NCBI GenBank assembly: GCA_018608625.1
Contig: JABAZC010000024.1
Span: 1-32,216, forward strand
DNA length: 32,216 nucleotides
Direction of reading: 5' to 3'
Origin: Flavobacteriaceae bacterium
GTDB taxonomy: Bacteria > Bacteroidota > Bacteroidia > Flavobacteriales > Flavobacteriaceae
Program-made: the position numbers and the translations under genes
The notes under the pieces: model-generated
The model's database searches: none
What the model was told of the DNA's origin: nothing
The model's input: the letters and a program-made list of their open reading frames with translations, nothing else
Part shown: one piece after another, positions 17,501 to 25,830 of the stretch
Numbering within the stretch: the stretch's first letter is position 1
Layout: every line of letters begins with the position of its first letter

Positions 17501-18946
17501 TTAATTATTTTCTGAAAAACCAATTGCTTCTCCTATTAAAGTAGCACTGGTACAGTCGTTTATTTTAACCATTACAAAATCTCCAATTTTATAGGGTCCT
17601 TTTGGAAATACAGCTACGGTATTTTCAGCACTTCTTCCGGACCATTCAGAAGTAGATTTTTTAGATTCTTTCTCGATTAAGATTTCAACAGTTTGATTTA
17701 TGAATTGTTGAGTTCTATAAAGGCCATGCGCTCGCTGTAACTCAACGACTTCTGCTAAACGTCTTTTCTTGGTTTCAAAAGCAACGTCGTCCTCAAGTTT
17801 TCTTTCAGCCGTGGTTCCTGGGCGTTCCGAATAAGCGTACATAAATCCAAAACTATATTTTATCAATTCCATCAAGCTTAGGGTATCTTGGTGATCTTGT
17901 TCAGTTTCTGTTGGAAATCCACAAATCATGTCTTGCGAAATAGTGCATTCTGGAATAATAGTTTTAATATTATTTACTAAGTCAATATATTCTTCACGCG
18001 AATGCTGACGATTCATTTCTTTCAGGATGCGATTACTGCCGCTCTGGACAGGAAGGTGAACATGGTTACAAATATTCTGATGGCTAGCCATGGTTTTAAT
18101 TACATCCAGCGCCATGTCTTGAGGGTTAGAGGTTGAAAATCGAAAACGCATTTTAGGTTGCGACTTTGCACACATGTCCAATAATACGGCGAAGTCTACT
18201 GCAGTCGCTTTTTGTAAATCAGACGCTTTGGTAAAGTCTTTTTTCAAACCACCACCATACCATAAGTAGCTGTCTACATTTTGACCTAACAGGGTAACTT
18301 CTTTAAAGCCTTTTCCCCAAAGGTCATTTATTTCTTGAATAATACTTTGCGGTTCACGACTGCGTTCGCGACCTCTTGTAAAGGGAACAACGCAAAAGGT
18401 ACACATGTTATCACAGCCTCTTGTAATTGAAACCAAAGCGGTCACTCCATCAGAGTTAAGTCTTACAGGGGAAATATCGCCATAAGTTTCGTCTTTGGAA
18501 AGGATGACATTTACAGCATTACGCCCTGCCTCCACTTCTGAAATTAGATTTGGAAGATCTTTGTAAGCATCGGGGCCTACAACAAGATCTACAATTTTTT
18601 CTTCTTCAAGGAATTTACTTTTAAGTCGTTCCGCCATACAGCCTAGAACTCCAACTTTCATTTTTGGATTGATTCGCTTGACTGCGTTGTATTTTTCTAA
18701 GCGTTTTCTAACGGTTTGTTCTGCCTTGTCACGAATGGAACAGGTATTAACCAGAACTAAGTCGGCCTCTTCAAGGGTTTTAGTCGTGTTAAATCCTTCT
18801 TTGTACAATATAGAGGCTACAATTTCACTGTCACTAAAGTTCATAGCACAGCCGTAGCTTTCTATGAAAAGCTTTTTTTTGTTTTCAGGTTTAGATTCAA
18901 GGACTAACTTTTTTCCTTGAATGGATTCATCAATTGTTTTCTCCAT
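17501..18946 (-). CDS. miaB: tRNA-2-methylthio-N6-isopentenyladenosine synthase MiaB
   Basis: This is a radical-SAM methylthiotransferase that adds the 2-methylthio group to isopentenyladenosine-37 of tRNAs reading U-starting codons. The N-terminal MTTase domain gives the auxiliary iron-sulfur ligands C33 (ESYGCAMN), C69 (NTCSIRDKA) and C103 (LGCMAER). The radical-SAM cluster is C178xxxC182xxC185 in RGCDNMCTFCVVPFTRGRE. A TRAM RNA-binding domain closes the protein (about 415-480). The length of 481 is slightly longer than E. coli MiaB owing to the N-terminal 25 residues. It is the first gene of the operon with the sigma-54 activator, lptE and secG, under a clear promoter. The alternative family members RimO and MtaB do not carry this radical-SAM sequence. 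Confidence 0.95.
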   Translation of the reverse strand: MEKTIDESIQGKKLVLESKPENKKKLFIESYGCAMNFSDSEIVASILYKEGFNTTKTLEEADLVLVNTCSIRDKAEQTVRKRLEKYNAVKRINPKMKVGVLGCMAERLKSKFLEEEKIVDLVVGPDAYKDLPNLISEVEAGRNAVNVILSKDETYGDISPVRLNSDGVTALVSITRGCDNMCTFCVVPFTRGRERSREPQSIIQEINDLWGKGFKEVTLLGQNVDSYLWYGGGLKKDFTKASDLQKATAVDFAVLLDMCAKSQPKMRFRFSTSNPQDMALDVIKTMASHQNICNHVHLPVQSGSNRILKEMNRQHSREEYIDLVNNIKTIIPECTISQDMICGFPTETEQDHQDTLSLMELIKYSFGFMYAYSERPGTTAERKLEDDVAFETKKRRLAEVVELQRAHGLYRTQQFINQTVEILIEKESKKSTSEWSGRSAENTVAVFPKGPYKIGDFVMVKINDCTSATLIGEAIGFSENN

Positions 18947-18982
18947 AATTTTTTTAATGTCTTATTTACGACAATAAGCATG

Positions 18983-19015
18983 CAAATATACAATAAATTT
19001 ATTTTTTATGACAAA
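18983..19015 (-). promoter_or_regulatory. Promoter of the miaB-lptE-secG operon
   Basis: On the minus strand TTTG (19012-19015) is followed after 21 bases by TATATTTG (18983-18990), a perfect -33/-7 pair of the Bacteroidota type. The -7 element lies 36 bases before the miaB start codon. Confidence 0.65.
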
Positions 19016-19038
19016 GTGTCAGTGTTTTGATTATTTAT

Positions 19039-19069
19039 TTTGATTTTACAAATCATTCCGCTTTATTTG
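19039..19069 (+). promoter_or_regulatory. Probable promoter of the unknown membrane-protein gene
   Basis: TTTG at 19039-19042 is followed after 19 bases by TTTATTTG (19062-19069), one base away from TAnnTTTG. It is divergent from, and does not overlap, the miaB promoter at 18983-19015. Confidence 0.38.
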
Positions 19070-19096
19070 AACTAATTAACTAAACAATTTAAAATA

Positions 19097-19870
19097 ATGT
19101 TTTCATTTCAAAGCTTATTAAGTAAAATACAAGTCGCTTCAACTGTAGATTTTGGAGATCTTTTTAACGAGTCTGTTACATTGTTTAAAAAAGTATGGGT
19201 TCAAGGGTTGATTCTTCAATTGTTCTCAATTTTAATAATGCTTCCTTTTATTATCATTTTTTATGTTCCGTATTTTCAACTTGTTCTAGAAAACAGTTCA
19301 AATGGAGTGATGGATTCTGCAGCTTTAGGGCAGGAGTTGATAGATGCTTATGGTAGCTCTTTATTATGGATTTACTTAGTGATGCTTCTCGGCAGTTTGG
19401 TCTCTTACGTGTTGTATTTAGGGTTTTATAGAATTGTAAAACAAATCGATCATGGGCAAGCATTTGTTTTCTCAGAGCTATTCCACTTTTTTAAAGCCGC
19501 ATCAATTGGTAAATCTTTTGGACTTGCGGTAACGCATATGTTCATTAGTATATTAGCAACCTTGCTTTGCTTTTTACCAATCATATATGCAATAGTTCCT
19601 CTTATGTTTTTACTCCCTGTTTTTGCCTACAACTCGAACTTATCAACCTCCGAAATTGTTAAAGTTAGCTTTGCTCTTGGGAACAAAAAATGGGGAATTG
19701 TTTTTTTAACCTTAATTTTAAATGGAATATTAATATACGTAATTGCTATAGTCACCTGTGGACTTGGAACCTTATTTGTTAGTTGTTTTCTATACCTTCC
19801 TCAATATATTATTTATAAGAAAGTTATTGGTTTTGACGGACCGAAAGAGGTGGTTCAATCAATTGACTAA
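19097..19870 (+). CDS. Polytopic membrane protein of unknown function
   Basis: This 257-residue protein has a soluble amphipathic start (DFGDLFNESVTLFKKVW), then roughly six hydrophobic segments, around residues 34-58, 92-118, 153-175, 177-193, 203-220 and 221-240. I recognise the general type from flavobacterial genomes but know no function; related sequences are sometimes annotated with unreliable enzyme names. There is no catalytic motif visible. It has its own promoter and ends at a strong terminator at 19900-19930, so it is a single-gene unit. Nothing in the neighbours (miaB, divergent; topA, downstream) indicates a partner. A transporter, a membrane-stress protein or a structural protein remain open. 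Confidence 0.72.
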   Translation: MFSFQSLLSKIQVASTVDFGDLFNESVTLFKKVWVQGLILQLFSILIMLPFIIIFYVPYFQLVLENSSNGVMDSAALGQELIDAYGSSLLWIYLVMLLGSLVSYVLYLGFYRIVKQIDHGQAFVFSELFHFFKAASIGKSFGLAVTHMFISILATLLCFLPIIYAIVPLMFLLPVFAYNSNLSTSEIVKVSFALGNKKWGIVFLTLILNGILIYVIAIVTCGLGTLFVSCFLYLPQYIIYKKVIGFDGPKEVVQSID

Positions 19871-19899
19871 TAAGTTATTAAACACATAACGACCTACAT

Positions 19900-19930
19900 A
19901 AAAAACAGCTGTTTAAAACAGCTGTTTTTT
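19900..19930 (+). terminator. Rho-independent terminator before topA
   Basis: AAAAAACAGCTG (19900-19911) pairs with CAGCTGTTTTTT (19919-19930) around TTTAAAA, with two further T-A pairs possible in the loop. It is followed by GTTTTG. It ends transcription of the upstream membrane-protein gene before the topA promoter. Confidence 0.9.
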
Positions 19931-19972
19931 GTTTTGCCGAAGAAATAAAAGAAAGAAATAAAAAAAATCATC

Positions 19973-19980
19973 TACATTTG
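19973..19980 (+). promoter_or_regulatory. -7 promoter element of topA
   Basis: TACATTTG matches TAnnTTTG exactly and lies 20 bases before the topA ATG at 20001. The -33 region is A-rich with no clear TTTG at the normal distance. Confidence 0.5.
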
Positions 19981-20000
19981 TACTTCTTAAAAAACATGAT

Positions 20001-22478
20001 ATGGCTAAGAATTTAGTGATTGTTGAGTCCCCTGCAAAGGCAAAAACTATAGAAAAATTTCTAGGAAAAGACTTTAAAGTAGAGTCTAGTTTTGGGCATA
20101 TTGCCGACCTGCCTTCCAAGGAGCTAGGGGTTGATGTTGAAGGAGATTTCAAGCCTAGGTATGAGGTTTCCACAGATAAAAAAGCGGTAGTCAGTAAACT
20201 CAAAACATTGGCTAAAAAAGCTGAAGTTGTTTGGCTAGCGAGTGATGAAGATAGAGAAGGAGAGGCCATTGCTTGGCATTTAGCGGAAACGTTAAAGCTA
20301 GACAAGTCCAAGACCAAGAGAATTGTATTTCATGAAATCACTAAAAGTGCAATTGAAAATGCAGTTAAAAACCCACGATCTATAGATTATAACTTAGTCG
20401 ATGCACAACAAGCCCGACGTGTTTTAGATAGAATCGTTGGATATGAACTGTCTCCAGTATTATGGCGTAAAGTCAAAGGAGGACTATCTGCCGGACGTGT
20501 GCAGTCTGTTTCAGTCCGACTGATTGTTGAGCGTGAGCGTGAAATTAGAGACTTTAATTCTGAGGCTACTTTTCGAGTTGACGCTGAGTTTATAACTTCC
20601 AAAGGCCAGGTCTTTAAAGCAAAACTTCCAAAGGCATTCAATAGCGAAGCAGATGCAAAAGCGTTTTTGGACAAAAACAGCAGCGCTTCTTTTTCTGTAT
20701 CAAGTCTTGAAAAAAAGCCAGCTAAAAAATCACCTGCAGCCCCATTTACAACCTCTACTTTACAGCAAGAGGCTGCAAGAAAATTATATTTTTCAGTAAG
20801 TAAAACCATGAATATGGCGCAGCGTCTATATGAAGCGGGTTTAATTACTTACATGAGAACTGATAGTGTAAATCTATCTCAAGAAGCCCGTAACACGGCC
20901 GCTCAAGAAATCTCAACATCTTATGGGGATGTTTACAGCAAGCCTCGTAATTTTAAAGGAAAATCTAAGGGAGCTCAAGAAGCTCACGAGGCCATTCGCC
21001 CCACAAACTTTTCAACACATTCAGTTAACATTGAAAGAGATCAAGCTCGTTTGTATGACCTTATATGGAAACGCTCAATTGCATCTCAAATGAGCGATGC
21101 TCAGTTAGAACGCACCAATGTTAAAATAAACACGTCAACTCATAGCGAAACATTTACAGCAAATGGGGAGGTAATCAAATTCGACGGATTTTTAAAAGTA
21201 TACCTCGAAGGGTCTGATGAAGAAAACATGGAACAAGAAGGTATGCTTCCTGCAATGGTTCTTAACGAATCATTAGAAAATAATTATATATCAGCAACCG
21301 AACGTTTTTCAAGACCACCATACCGTTTTACTGAAGCTTCACTAGTCAAAAAACTAGAAGAGCTTGGAATTGGTAGACCATCTACATATGCTCCAACCAT
21401 TTCTACGATTCAAAACAGAAAATATGTTGAAAAAGGAACAGTTGACGGAGATGAACGAAGTTATTCTTTGTGGACCATGTCCAATGGTGAATTGGTCGGT
21501 AAAAAACTTACTGAGAAATTTGGTTCTGACAAAGGGAAATTAGTTCCTACTGATATAGGAATGATTGTTACTGATTTTTTAGTGAATCATTTTGAAGCTA
21601 TTTTAGATTATAATTTCACGGCCAAGGTAGAAGCTGATTTTGATTTAATTGCAAGCGGGAAAGAAGATTGGACTAAAATGATGAAGTCATTTTATAAAGA
21701 TTTCCATCCTCAAGTAGAAGAAGTTAGCCAAAATGCAGACCGTGAATCGGGGGAGCGCATTTTAGGAACTGATCCTAAGTCGGGTCGTCAATTAAGTGTG
21801 CGTTTAGGGAAATTTGGACCTATTGTTCAGATTGGCCTAGCCGATGAGGAAGAAAAGCAAATTTTTGCAAGTGTCCCTCCAAACTTTCAATTGGCGTCAA
21901 TTACTTTTGATGAAGCCTTGGACCTGTTTCAACTTCCAAAAGATTTAGGCGAATATAAAGGGGAAGATATCATTGTAAATAATGGCCGTTTTGGTCCTTA
22001 TGTCAAATTTGGAGACAAATATATTTCAATTCCAAAGGGAGCAGACCCAATGCGTGTTGAAATAGAAGATGCCATTGAATATATTAAAGAAAAAGAAGCT
22101 GCCGACGCTCCTATATACGAATACGATGGTTTACCAGTACAAAAAGGTAAAGGTCGCTTTGGTCCTTTTATTAAGTGGAATAGCATGTTTATTAACGTGA
22201 ATAAAAAATATGATTGGGATAATTTATCTTCAGATGATATTGAAACCTTAATCAAAGATAAAATTCAAAAAGAAATTGATAAGCTTATTCATGATTGGGA
22301 AGAAGAAGGAATTCGTGTTGAAAAGGCCCGATGGGGACGTCATAATATTATCCAAGGTAAGACAAAAATTGAGCTTCCCAAAACAGTAGATGCTACTAAG
22401 CTTACTTTGGAAGATGTAAAAGCACTAATTGCTAAAAACGCTCCAAAGAAAAAAACGCGTGCAAAAAAAAAGAAATAA
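20001..22478 (+). CDS. topA: DNA topoisomerase I
   Basis: This is a type IA topoisomerase (825 residues) that relaxes negative supercoils. The Toprim domain starts at once (MAKNLVIVESPAKAKTIEKF) and has the metal-binding acids in SDEDREGEA (D82, D84). The catalytic tyrosine is Y284 in LITYMRTDSVN, which also contains the conserved arginine. After the catalytic core (to about 580) the C-terminus has three glycine-rich repeats, seen as RLGKFGPIVQIG, NNGRFGPYVKFG and GKGRFGPFIKW, instead of the CxxC zinc ribbons of E. coli TopA, then a lysine-rich tail (APKKKTRAKKKK). That form is usual in Bacteroidota. The stop is followed immediately by the next ATG (TAAATG), so the arginase-like gene is in the same unit. 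Confidence 0.97.
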   Translation: MAKNLVIVESPAKAKTIEKFLGKDFKVESSFGHIADLPSKELGVDVEGDFKPRYEVSTDKKAVVSKLKTLAKKAEVVWLASDEDREGEAIAWHLAETLKLDKSKTKRIVFHEITKSAIENAVKNPRSIDYNLVDAQQARRVLDRIVGYELSPVLWRKVKGGLSAGRVQSVSVRLIVEREREIRDFNSEATFRVDAEFITSKGQVFKAKLPKAFNSEADAKAFLDKNSSASFSVSSLEKKPAKKSPAAPFTTSTLQQEAARKLYFSVSKTMNMAQRLYEAGLITYMRTDSVNLSQEARNTAAQEISTSYGDVYSKPRNFKGKSKGAQEAHEAIRPTNFSTHSVNIERDQARLYDLIWKRSIASQMSDAQLERTNVKINTSTHSETFTANGEVIKFDGFLKVYLEGSDEENMEQEGMLPAMVLNESLENNYISATERFSRPPYRFTEASLVKKLEELGIGRPSTYAPTISTIQNRKYVEKGTVDGDERSYSLWTMSNGELVGKKLTEKFGSDKGKLVPTDIGMIVTDFLVNHFEAILDYNFTAKVEADFDLIASGKEDWTKMMKSFYKDFHPQVEEVSQNADRESGERILGTDPKSGRQLSVRLGKFGPIVQIGLADEEEKQIFASVPPNFQLASITFDEALDLFQLPKDLGEYKGEDIIVNNGRFGPYVKFGDKYISIPKGADPMRVEIEDAIEYIKEKEAADAPIYEYDGLPVQKGKGRFGPFIKWNSMFINVNKKYDWDNLSSDDIETLIKDKIQKEIDKLIHDWEEEGIRVEKARWGRHNIIQGKTKIELPKTVDATKLTLEDVKALIAKNAPKKKTRAKKKK

Positions 22479-23639
22479 ATGATTGATTTTAGTTTTCTTT
22501 CTCCAGTTCAAGACCGGATCGTTGATCAAATAGAGCAGCTACACGGACAGGCTATAGGAAAAAAACTAATGATTCATAGCTCTAATAATAAGCCTGATTT
22601 AGAGGGTGTTAAAATAGCAATTCTAGGCGTTTTAGAATCCCGAAACTCTGTAGACTACATTGGAGAAGAATTTCAGCTCAGTGAAATAAGAAAAGCATTA
22701 TATAAATTATTTCCAGGCAACTGGTTACACGGCATGGCTGATCTTGGAGATATTCAGAAAGGGTCTTCTGTTGAAGATACGTATTTTGCTTTAATTCAAG
22801 TTGTTTCTAGTCTAGTAAATGCCAATATTATTCCGGTAATTATAGGGGGGTCACAAGACCTTACTTATGCTAATTACAGAGCTTATGACAAAATCAGCTC
22901 AATGGTCAATATTGTAAACATTGACAAAAGTTTTGATTTAGGTGATTCTTCCAAACCTATTAATAACGGCAGTTATTTGGGTAAAATTATTCTCGAGCAG
23001 CCTTATAATTTATTTAATTATACTGCAATCGGTTTTCAGACGTATTTCAACTCCCAAGAAGAGATTGATTTAATGGAAAAGCTATACTTTGAATCCTATC
23101 GATTAGGAGATATTTCACATTCAATAAGTTTGGTGGAGCCAGTTTTAAGAGATGCAGATATTGTAACCTTAGATTTGAATTCTGTTAAATCATCTGAAGT
23201 AAGTCTTAAGCAAAAACACTCTCCAAATGGTTTTAATGGACGTGAAGTTTGTGCAATTTCTAGGTACGCAGGTATTAGTAATAAGGTCAGTTCTTTTGGA
23301 GTTTACGAATATAACCCTTCAAAAGATGATGAAGCAACCGCCATGCTAGTTGCTCAAATATTATGGTATTTCATTGAGGGTGTTAATTGTAGAGTTAACG
23401 ATGGTGACTTTAGTAACCAAAGTAATTTTCAAAAGTTTACAGTCCTTGTAGAGGATGAGGAATTAGTATTTTACAAAAGTAAAAAAACAGGAAGATGGTG
23501 GATTGAAATTCCTTTTTTAGAATATTCAAATACTAAATCAAGACAACATCCGTTATTGTCATGTATGTATGATGATTATGAAAGCGCAACAAAAGGAGTC
23601 ATTCCAGAGCGTTGGTATAAGGCTTACAAGAAAAACTAA
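22479..23639 (+). CDS. Arginase/formimidoylglutamase-fold protein with degraded metal site
   Basis: This 386-residue cytoplasmic protein aligns by motif with ureohydrolases (arginase, agmatinase, HutG). The three usual manganese motifs are all altered. GG-x-H-D appears as G123-G-S-Q126-D127, with glutamine in place of histidine. D-A-H-x-D appears as D149-K-S151-F-D153, with serine in place of histidine. S-x-D-x-D appears as D232-L-N234, with asparagine in place of the second aspartate. The later YEYNP motif keeps its glutamate. Hydrolase activity is therefore doubtful, although databases may call it formimidoylglutamase. It starts right after topA and precedes gldK by 123 bases, an arrangement I recall from other gliding flavobacteria. 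No hut genes are near. A structural or regulatory role is possible; nothing proves a link to secretion. Confidence 0.82.
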   Translation: MIDFSFLSPVQDRIVDQIEQLHGQAIGKKLMIHSSNNKPDLEGVKIAILGVLESRNSVDYIGEEFQLSEIRKALYKLFPGNWLHGMADLGDIQKGSSVEDTYFALIQVVSSLVNANIIPVIIGGSQDLTYANYRAYDKISSMVNIVNIDKSFDLGDSSKPINNGSYLGKIILEQPYNLFNYTAIGFQTYFNSQEEIDLMEKLYFESYRLGDISHSISLVEPVLRDADIVTLDLNSVKSSEVSLKQKHSPNGFNGREVCAISRYAGISNKVSSFGVYEYNPSKDDEATAMLVAQILWYFIEGVNCRVNDGDFSNQSNFQKFTVLVEDEELVFYKSKKTGRWWIEIPFLEYSNTKSRQHPLLSCMYDDYESATKGVIPERWYKAYKKN

Positions 23640-23685
23640 GTCAATAATGAAGATCTTATTTTTACTAGAATTCAATAAAAAAAAG

Positions 23686-23716
23686 TTGCTTTTTAGGAAA
23701 TATATAGATAAGTTTA
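23686..23716 (+). promoter_or_regulatory. Probable promoter of the gldKLMN operon
   Basis: TTG (23686-23688) is followed after 20 bases by TAAGTTTA (23709-23716), one mismatch from TAnnTTTG, 46 bases before the gldK ATG. The 123-base gap after the preceding gene has no terminator hairpin, so read-through from topA may also contribute. Confidence 0.38.
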
Positions 23717-23762
23717 CAATCTAAAATTTTTAAGGTATTAATCTCCTTGATTTAATTTACTT

Positions 23763-25112
23763 ATGAAAAAAATATTTTTAATAACAATAGTAATTGCTTT
23801 TGTCTCTAGTTGTGGATCAAACGACAGAGGTGAACTTGTAGGAGTTAAAGGAAAGAGATGGCACCCAGAAAAGCCTTACGGGATGAGTTTAGTCCCTGGA
23901 GGGGCTTTTGTGATGGGTAAGTCAGATGACGACATAGCCGATGTTCAGAATGCGCCTACTAGAACGGTATCTGTACGTTCATTTTACATGGACGAGACAG
24001 AGATTACAAATAGTGAATACCGCCAATTTGTACACTGGGTTAGAGATTCGATTCTTAGACTTCGACTTGCTGAAATGGCAGACTTAGAAGGCAAAATACC
24101 AGATGATGAAAGCGGAATAGGAGCTTATGCTTATGTATCTATTGAAGATGAAGATTTAACTCCCTACGAAAAATACATGATAGATACTTACGGAGATGAG
24201 CAGCGAAAGCTTAACCGTGATGTGGATTTGATATTCAAAACTGATGAATATCCAGATGAACTATATTCTGAGGTGATAGACAACATGTACCTTCCCATGG
24301 AGGAATCCTACAATGGACAACGTACCTGGGATGTGAGTCAATTTGAGTTTGAGTATTCATACATGGATATCCAACAGGCAGCAAAAAATAAAGATATAGC
24401 CAGAAGTGACGTGATTAAAATAGAAGCCCTTCCTATTTATCCTGATACGACTGTTTGGATTCGTGACTTTGAATATTCATACAATGAGCCAATGCATAAC
24501 GACTATTTCTGGCACCAAGCCTATGGGAATTACCCAGTAGTTGGTATCAGTCATCAACAAGCTCAAGCATTTTGTCAATGGCGTACTTTACTTAAAAATA
24601 CTTACAAAAAATCCAAAGATCAGGAATTTGTAAACGGTTTTCGTTTACCTTCTGAAGCTGAGTGGGAATACGCTGCCCGTGGAGGTCTAGAAGGCGCAAC
24701 TTACCCTTGGGGAGGTCCTTACACTAAAAATGACCGTGGTTGTTTCATGGCAAACTTTAAACCTTTGAGAGGTAACTATGCAGCCGACCAGGCGCTTTAC
24801 ACTGTTGAAGCTGACGCTTATGAGCCAAATGACTATAATTTATATAACATGTCTGGAAATGTTTCGGAATGGGTGATGTCTTCATACGAAGAGTCCTCTT
24901 ATGAATATTCGTCTTCGATTAATCCGAACGTGAATGATGCGGATAATCAACGTAAAGTCGTTCGTGGTGGATCTTGGAAAGATGTCGCTTACTTTTTACA
25001 AGTAAGTTCTCGCGATTATGAGTATGCTGATTCAGCTAGAAGTTATATCGGATTCCGTACAGTTCAAGATTATATGGGAACTGACGTAACAGCTAATGAA
25101 GCAACCAATTAA
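23763..25112 (+). CDS. gldK: T9SS / gliding lipoprotein GldK
   Basis: This is a 449-residue outer-membrane lipoprotein that, with GldN, forms the periplasmic ring of the type IX secretion system (PorK in Porphyromonas). The signal peptide ends IAFVSSCGS with the lipidated cysteine C17. The body is an FGE-sulfatase (formylglycine-generating enzyme-like) fold: PGGAFVMGKS at the start, YPVVGISHQQAQAFCQWR in the middle, GFRLPSEAEWEYAARGG, YNMSGNVSEWVMSSYEE and KVVRGGSWKD at the end. In T9SS proteins the fold has a structural role. An acidic insert between about residues 100 and 230 is typical of GldK. It is the first gene of gldK-gldL-gldM-gldN. Confidence 0.95.
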   Translation: MKKIFLITIVIAFVSSCGSNDRGELVGVKGKRWHPEKPYGMSLVPGGAFVMGKSDDDIADVQNAPTRTVSVRSFYMDETEITNSEYRQFVHWVRDSILRLRLAEMADLEGKIPDDESGIGAYAYVSIEDEDLTPYEKYMIDTYGDEQRKLNRDVDLIFKTDEYPDELYSEVIDNMYLPMEESYNGQRTWDVSQFEFEYSYMDIQQAAKNKDIARSDVIKIEALPIYPDTTVWIRDFEYSYNEPMHNDYFWHQAYGNYPVVGISHQQAQAFCQWRTLLKNTYKKSKDQEFVNGFRLPSEAEWEYAARGGLEGATYPWGGPYTKNDRGCFMANFKPLRGNYAADQALYTVEADAYEPNDYNLYNMSGNVSEWVMSSYEESSYEYSSSINPNVNDADNQRKVVRGGSWKDVAYFLQVSSRDYEYADSARSYIGFRTVQDYMGTDVTANEATN

Positions 25113-25167
25113 AATTAACCAAATCTAATTATCTAAATACCGTTAACTTTTTTTAAATCTAAATATT

Positions 25168-25779
25168 ATGGCACAAGAAGGAAAAATTACAATCACAAAT
25201 ATGGTCTACGGACTTGGAGCGGCAATAGTTATTGTTGGAGCGCTTTTTAAAATACAACACTGGCCTTACGCATCTGAAATTCTAACTATAGGAATGGTAG
25301 TAGAAGCCCTAGTTTTTACTTGGTCTGCTTTTGAGAAACAATCTGATGACTTAGATTGGACAATTGCATATCCTGAATTATCTGGTGGATCTGCCAAAGC
25401 AGGCAAAGAAGAAACGGCAGACGGAGTTCTTACTAAAAAATTAGATAGTTTATTAAAAGAAGCTAAGATTGACGGAGCCTTAGTGGCAAGCTTAGGCGAT
25501 AGCATTAGAGATTTAAATTCTGCTGCTGTTGGCATGGGTGGGTCTGCTGGAGCTTCTCAAAAATACAGTGATCAAATGGCGCAAGCTGCAGCACAAATGG
25601 AGTCCATAAATAGTCTTTATACAGCACAACTAGAAAGCGCAAGCCGTCAAGCTGAAATAAATCAAGACACCATCGAAAATGCTACAAAACTCAAAGAACA
25701 AATGGAATCGTTAGCTTCTAACTTATCTTCTTTAAATGGTGTCTACGGAGGTATGTTATCTGCAATGAATAATAAATAG
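25168..25779 (+). CDS. gldL: T9SS / gliding motor protein GldL
   Basis: This is a 203-residue inner-membrane protein: two N-terminal membrane helices (about 11-27 and 36-56), then a cytoplasmic helical domain with coiled-coil character, rich in Gln and Ala. GldL pentamers with GldM form the proton-driven rotary motor that powers gliding and type IX secretion. The membrane glutamate thought to carry protons (E49 in F. johnsoniae) corresponds here to E46 in MVVEALVF. The motif ALFKIQHWPYA links the two helices. The ATG follows gldK by 55 bases without an obvious promoter, so it belongs to the same operon. Confidence 0.94.
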   Translation: MAQEGKITITNMVYGLGAAIVIVGALFKIQHWPYASEILTIGMVVEALVFTWSAFEKQSDDLDWTIAYPELSGGSAKAGKEETADGVLTKKLDSLLKEAKIDGALVASLGDSIRDLNSAAVGMGGSAGASQKYSDQMAQAAAQMESINSLYTAQLESASRQAEINQDTIENATKLKEQMESLASNLSSLNGVYGGMLSAMNNK

Positions 25780-25830
25780 TTAGTTTTTGAAACTAATAAA
25801 TCAATTACTAATCTTTAAAAATAATTAAGC

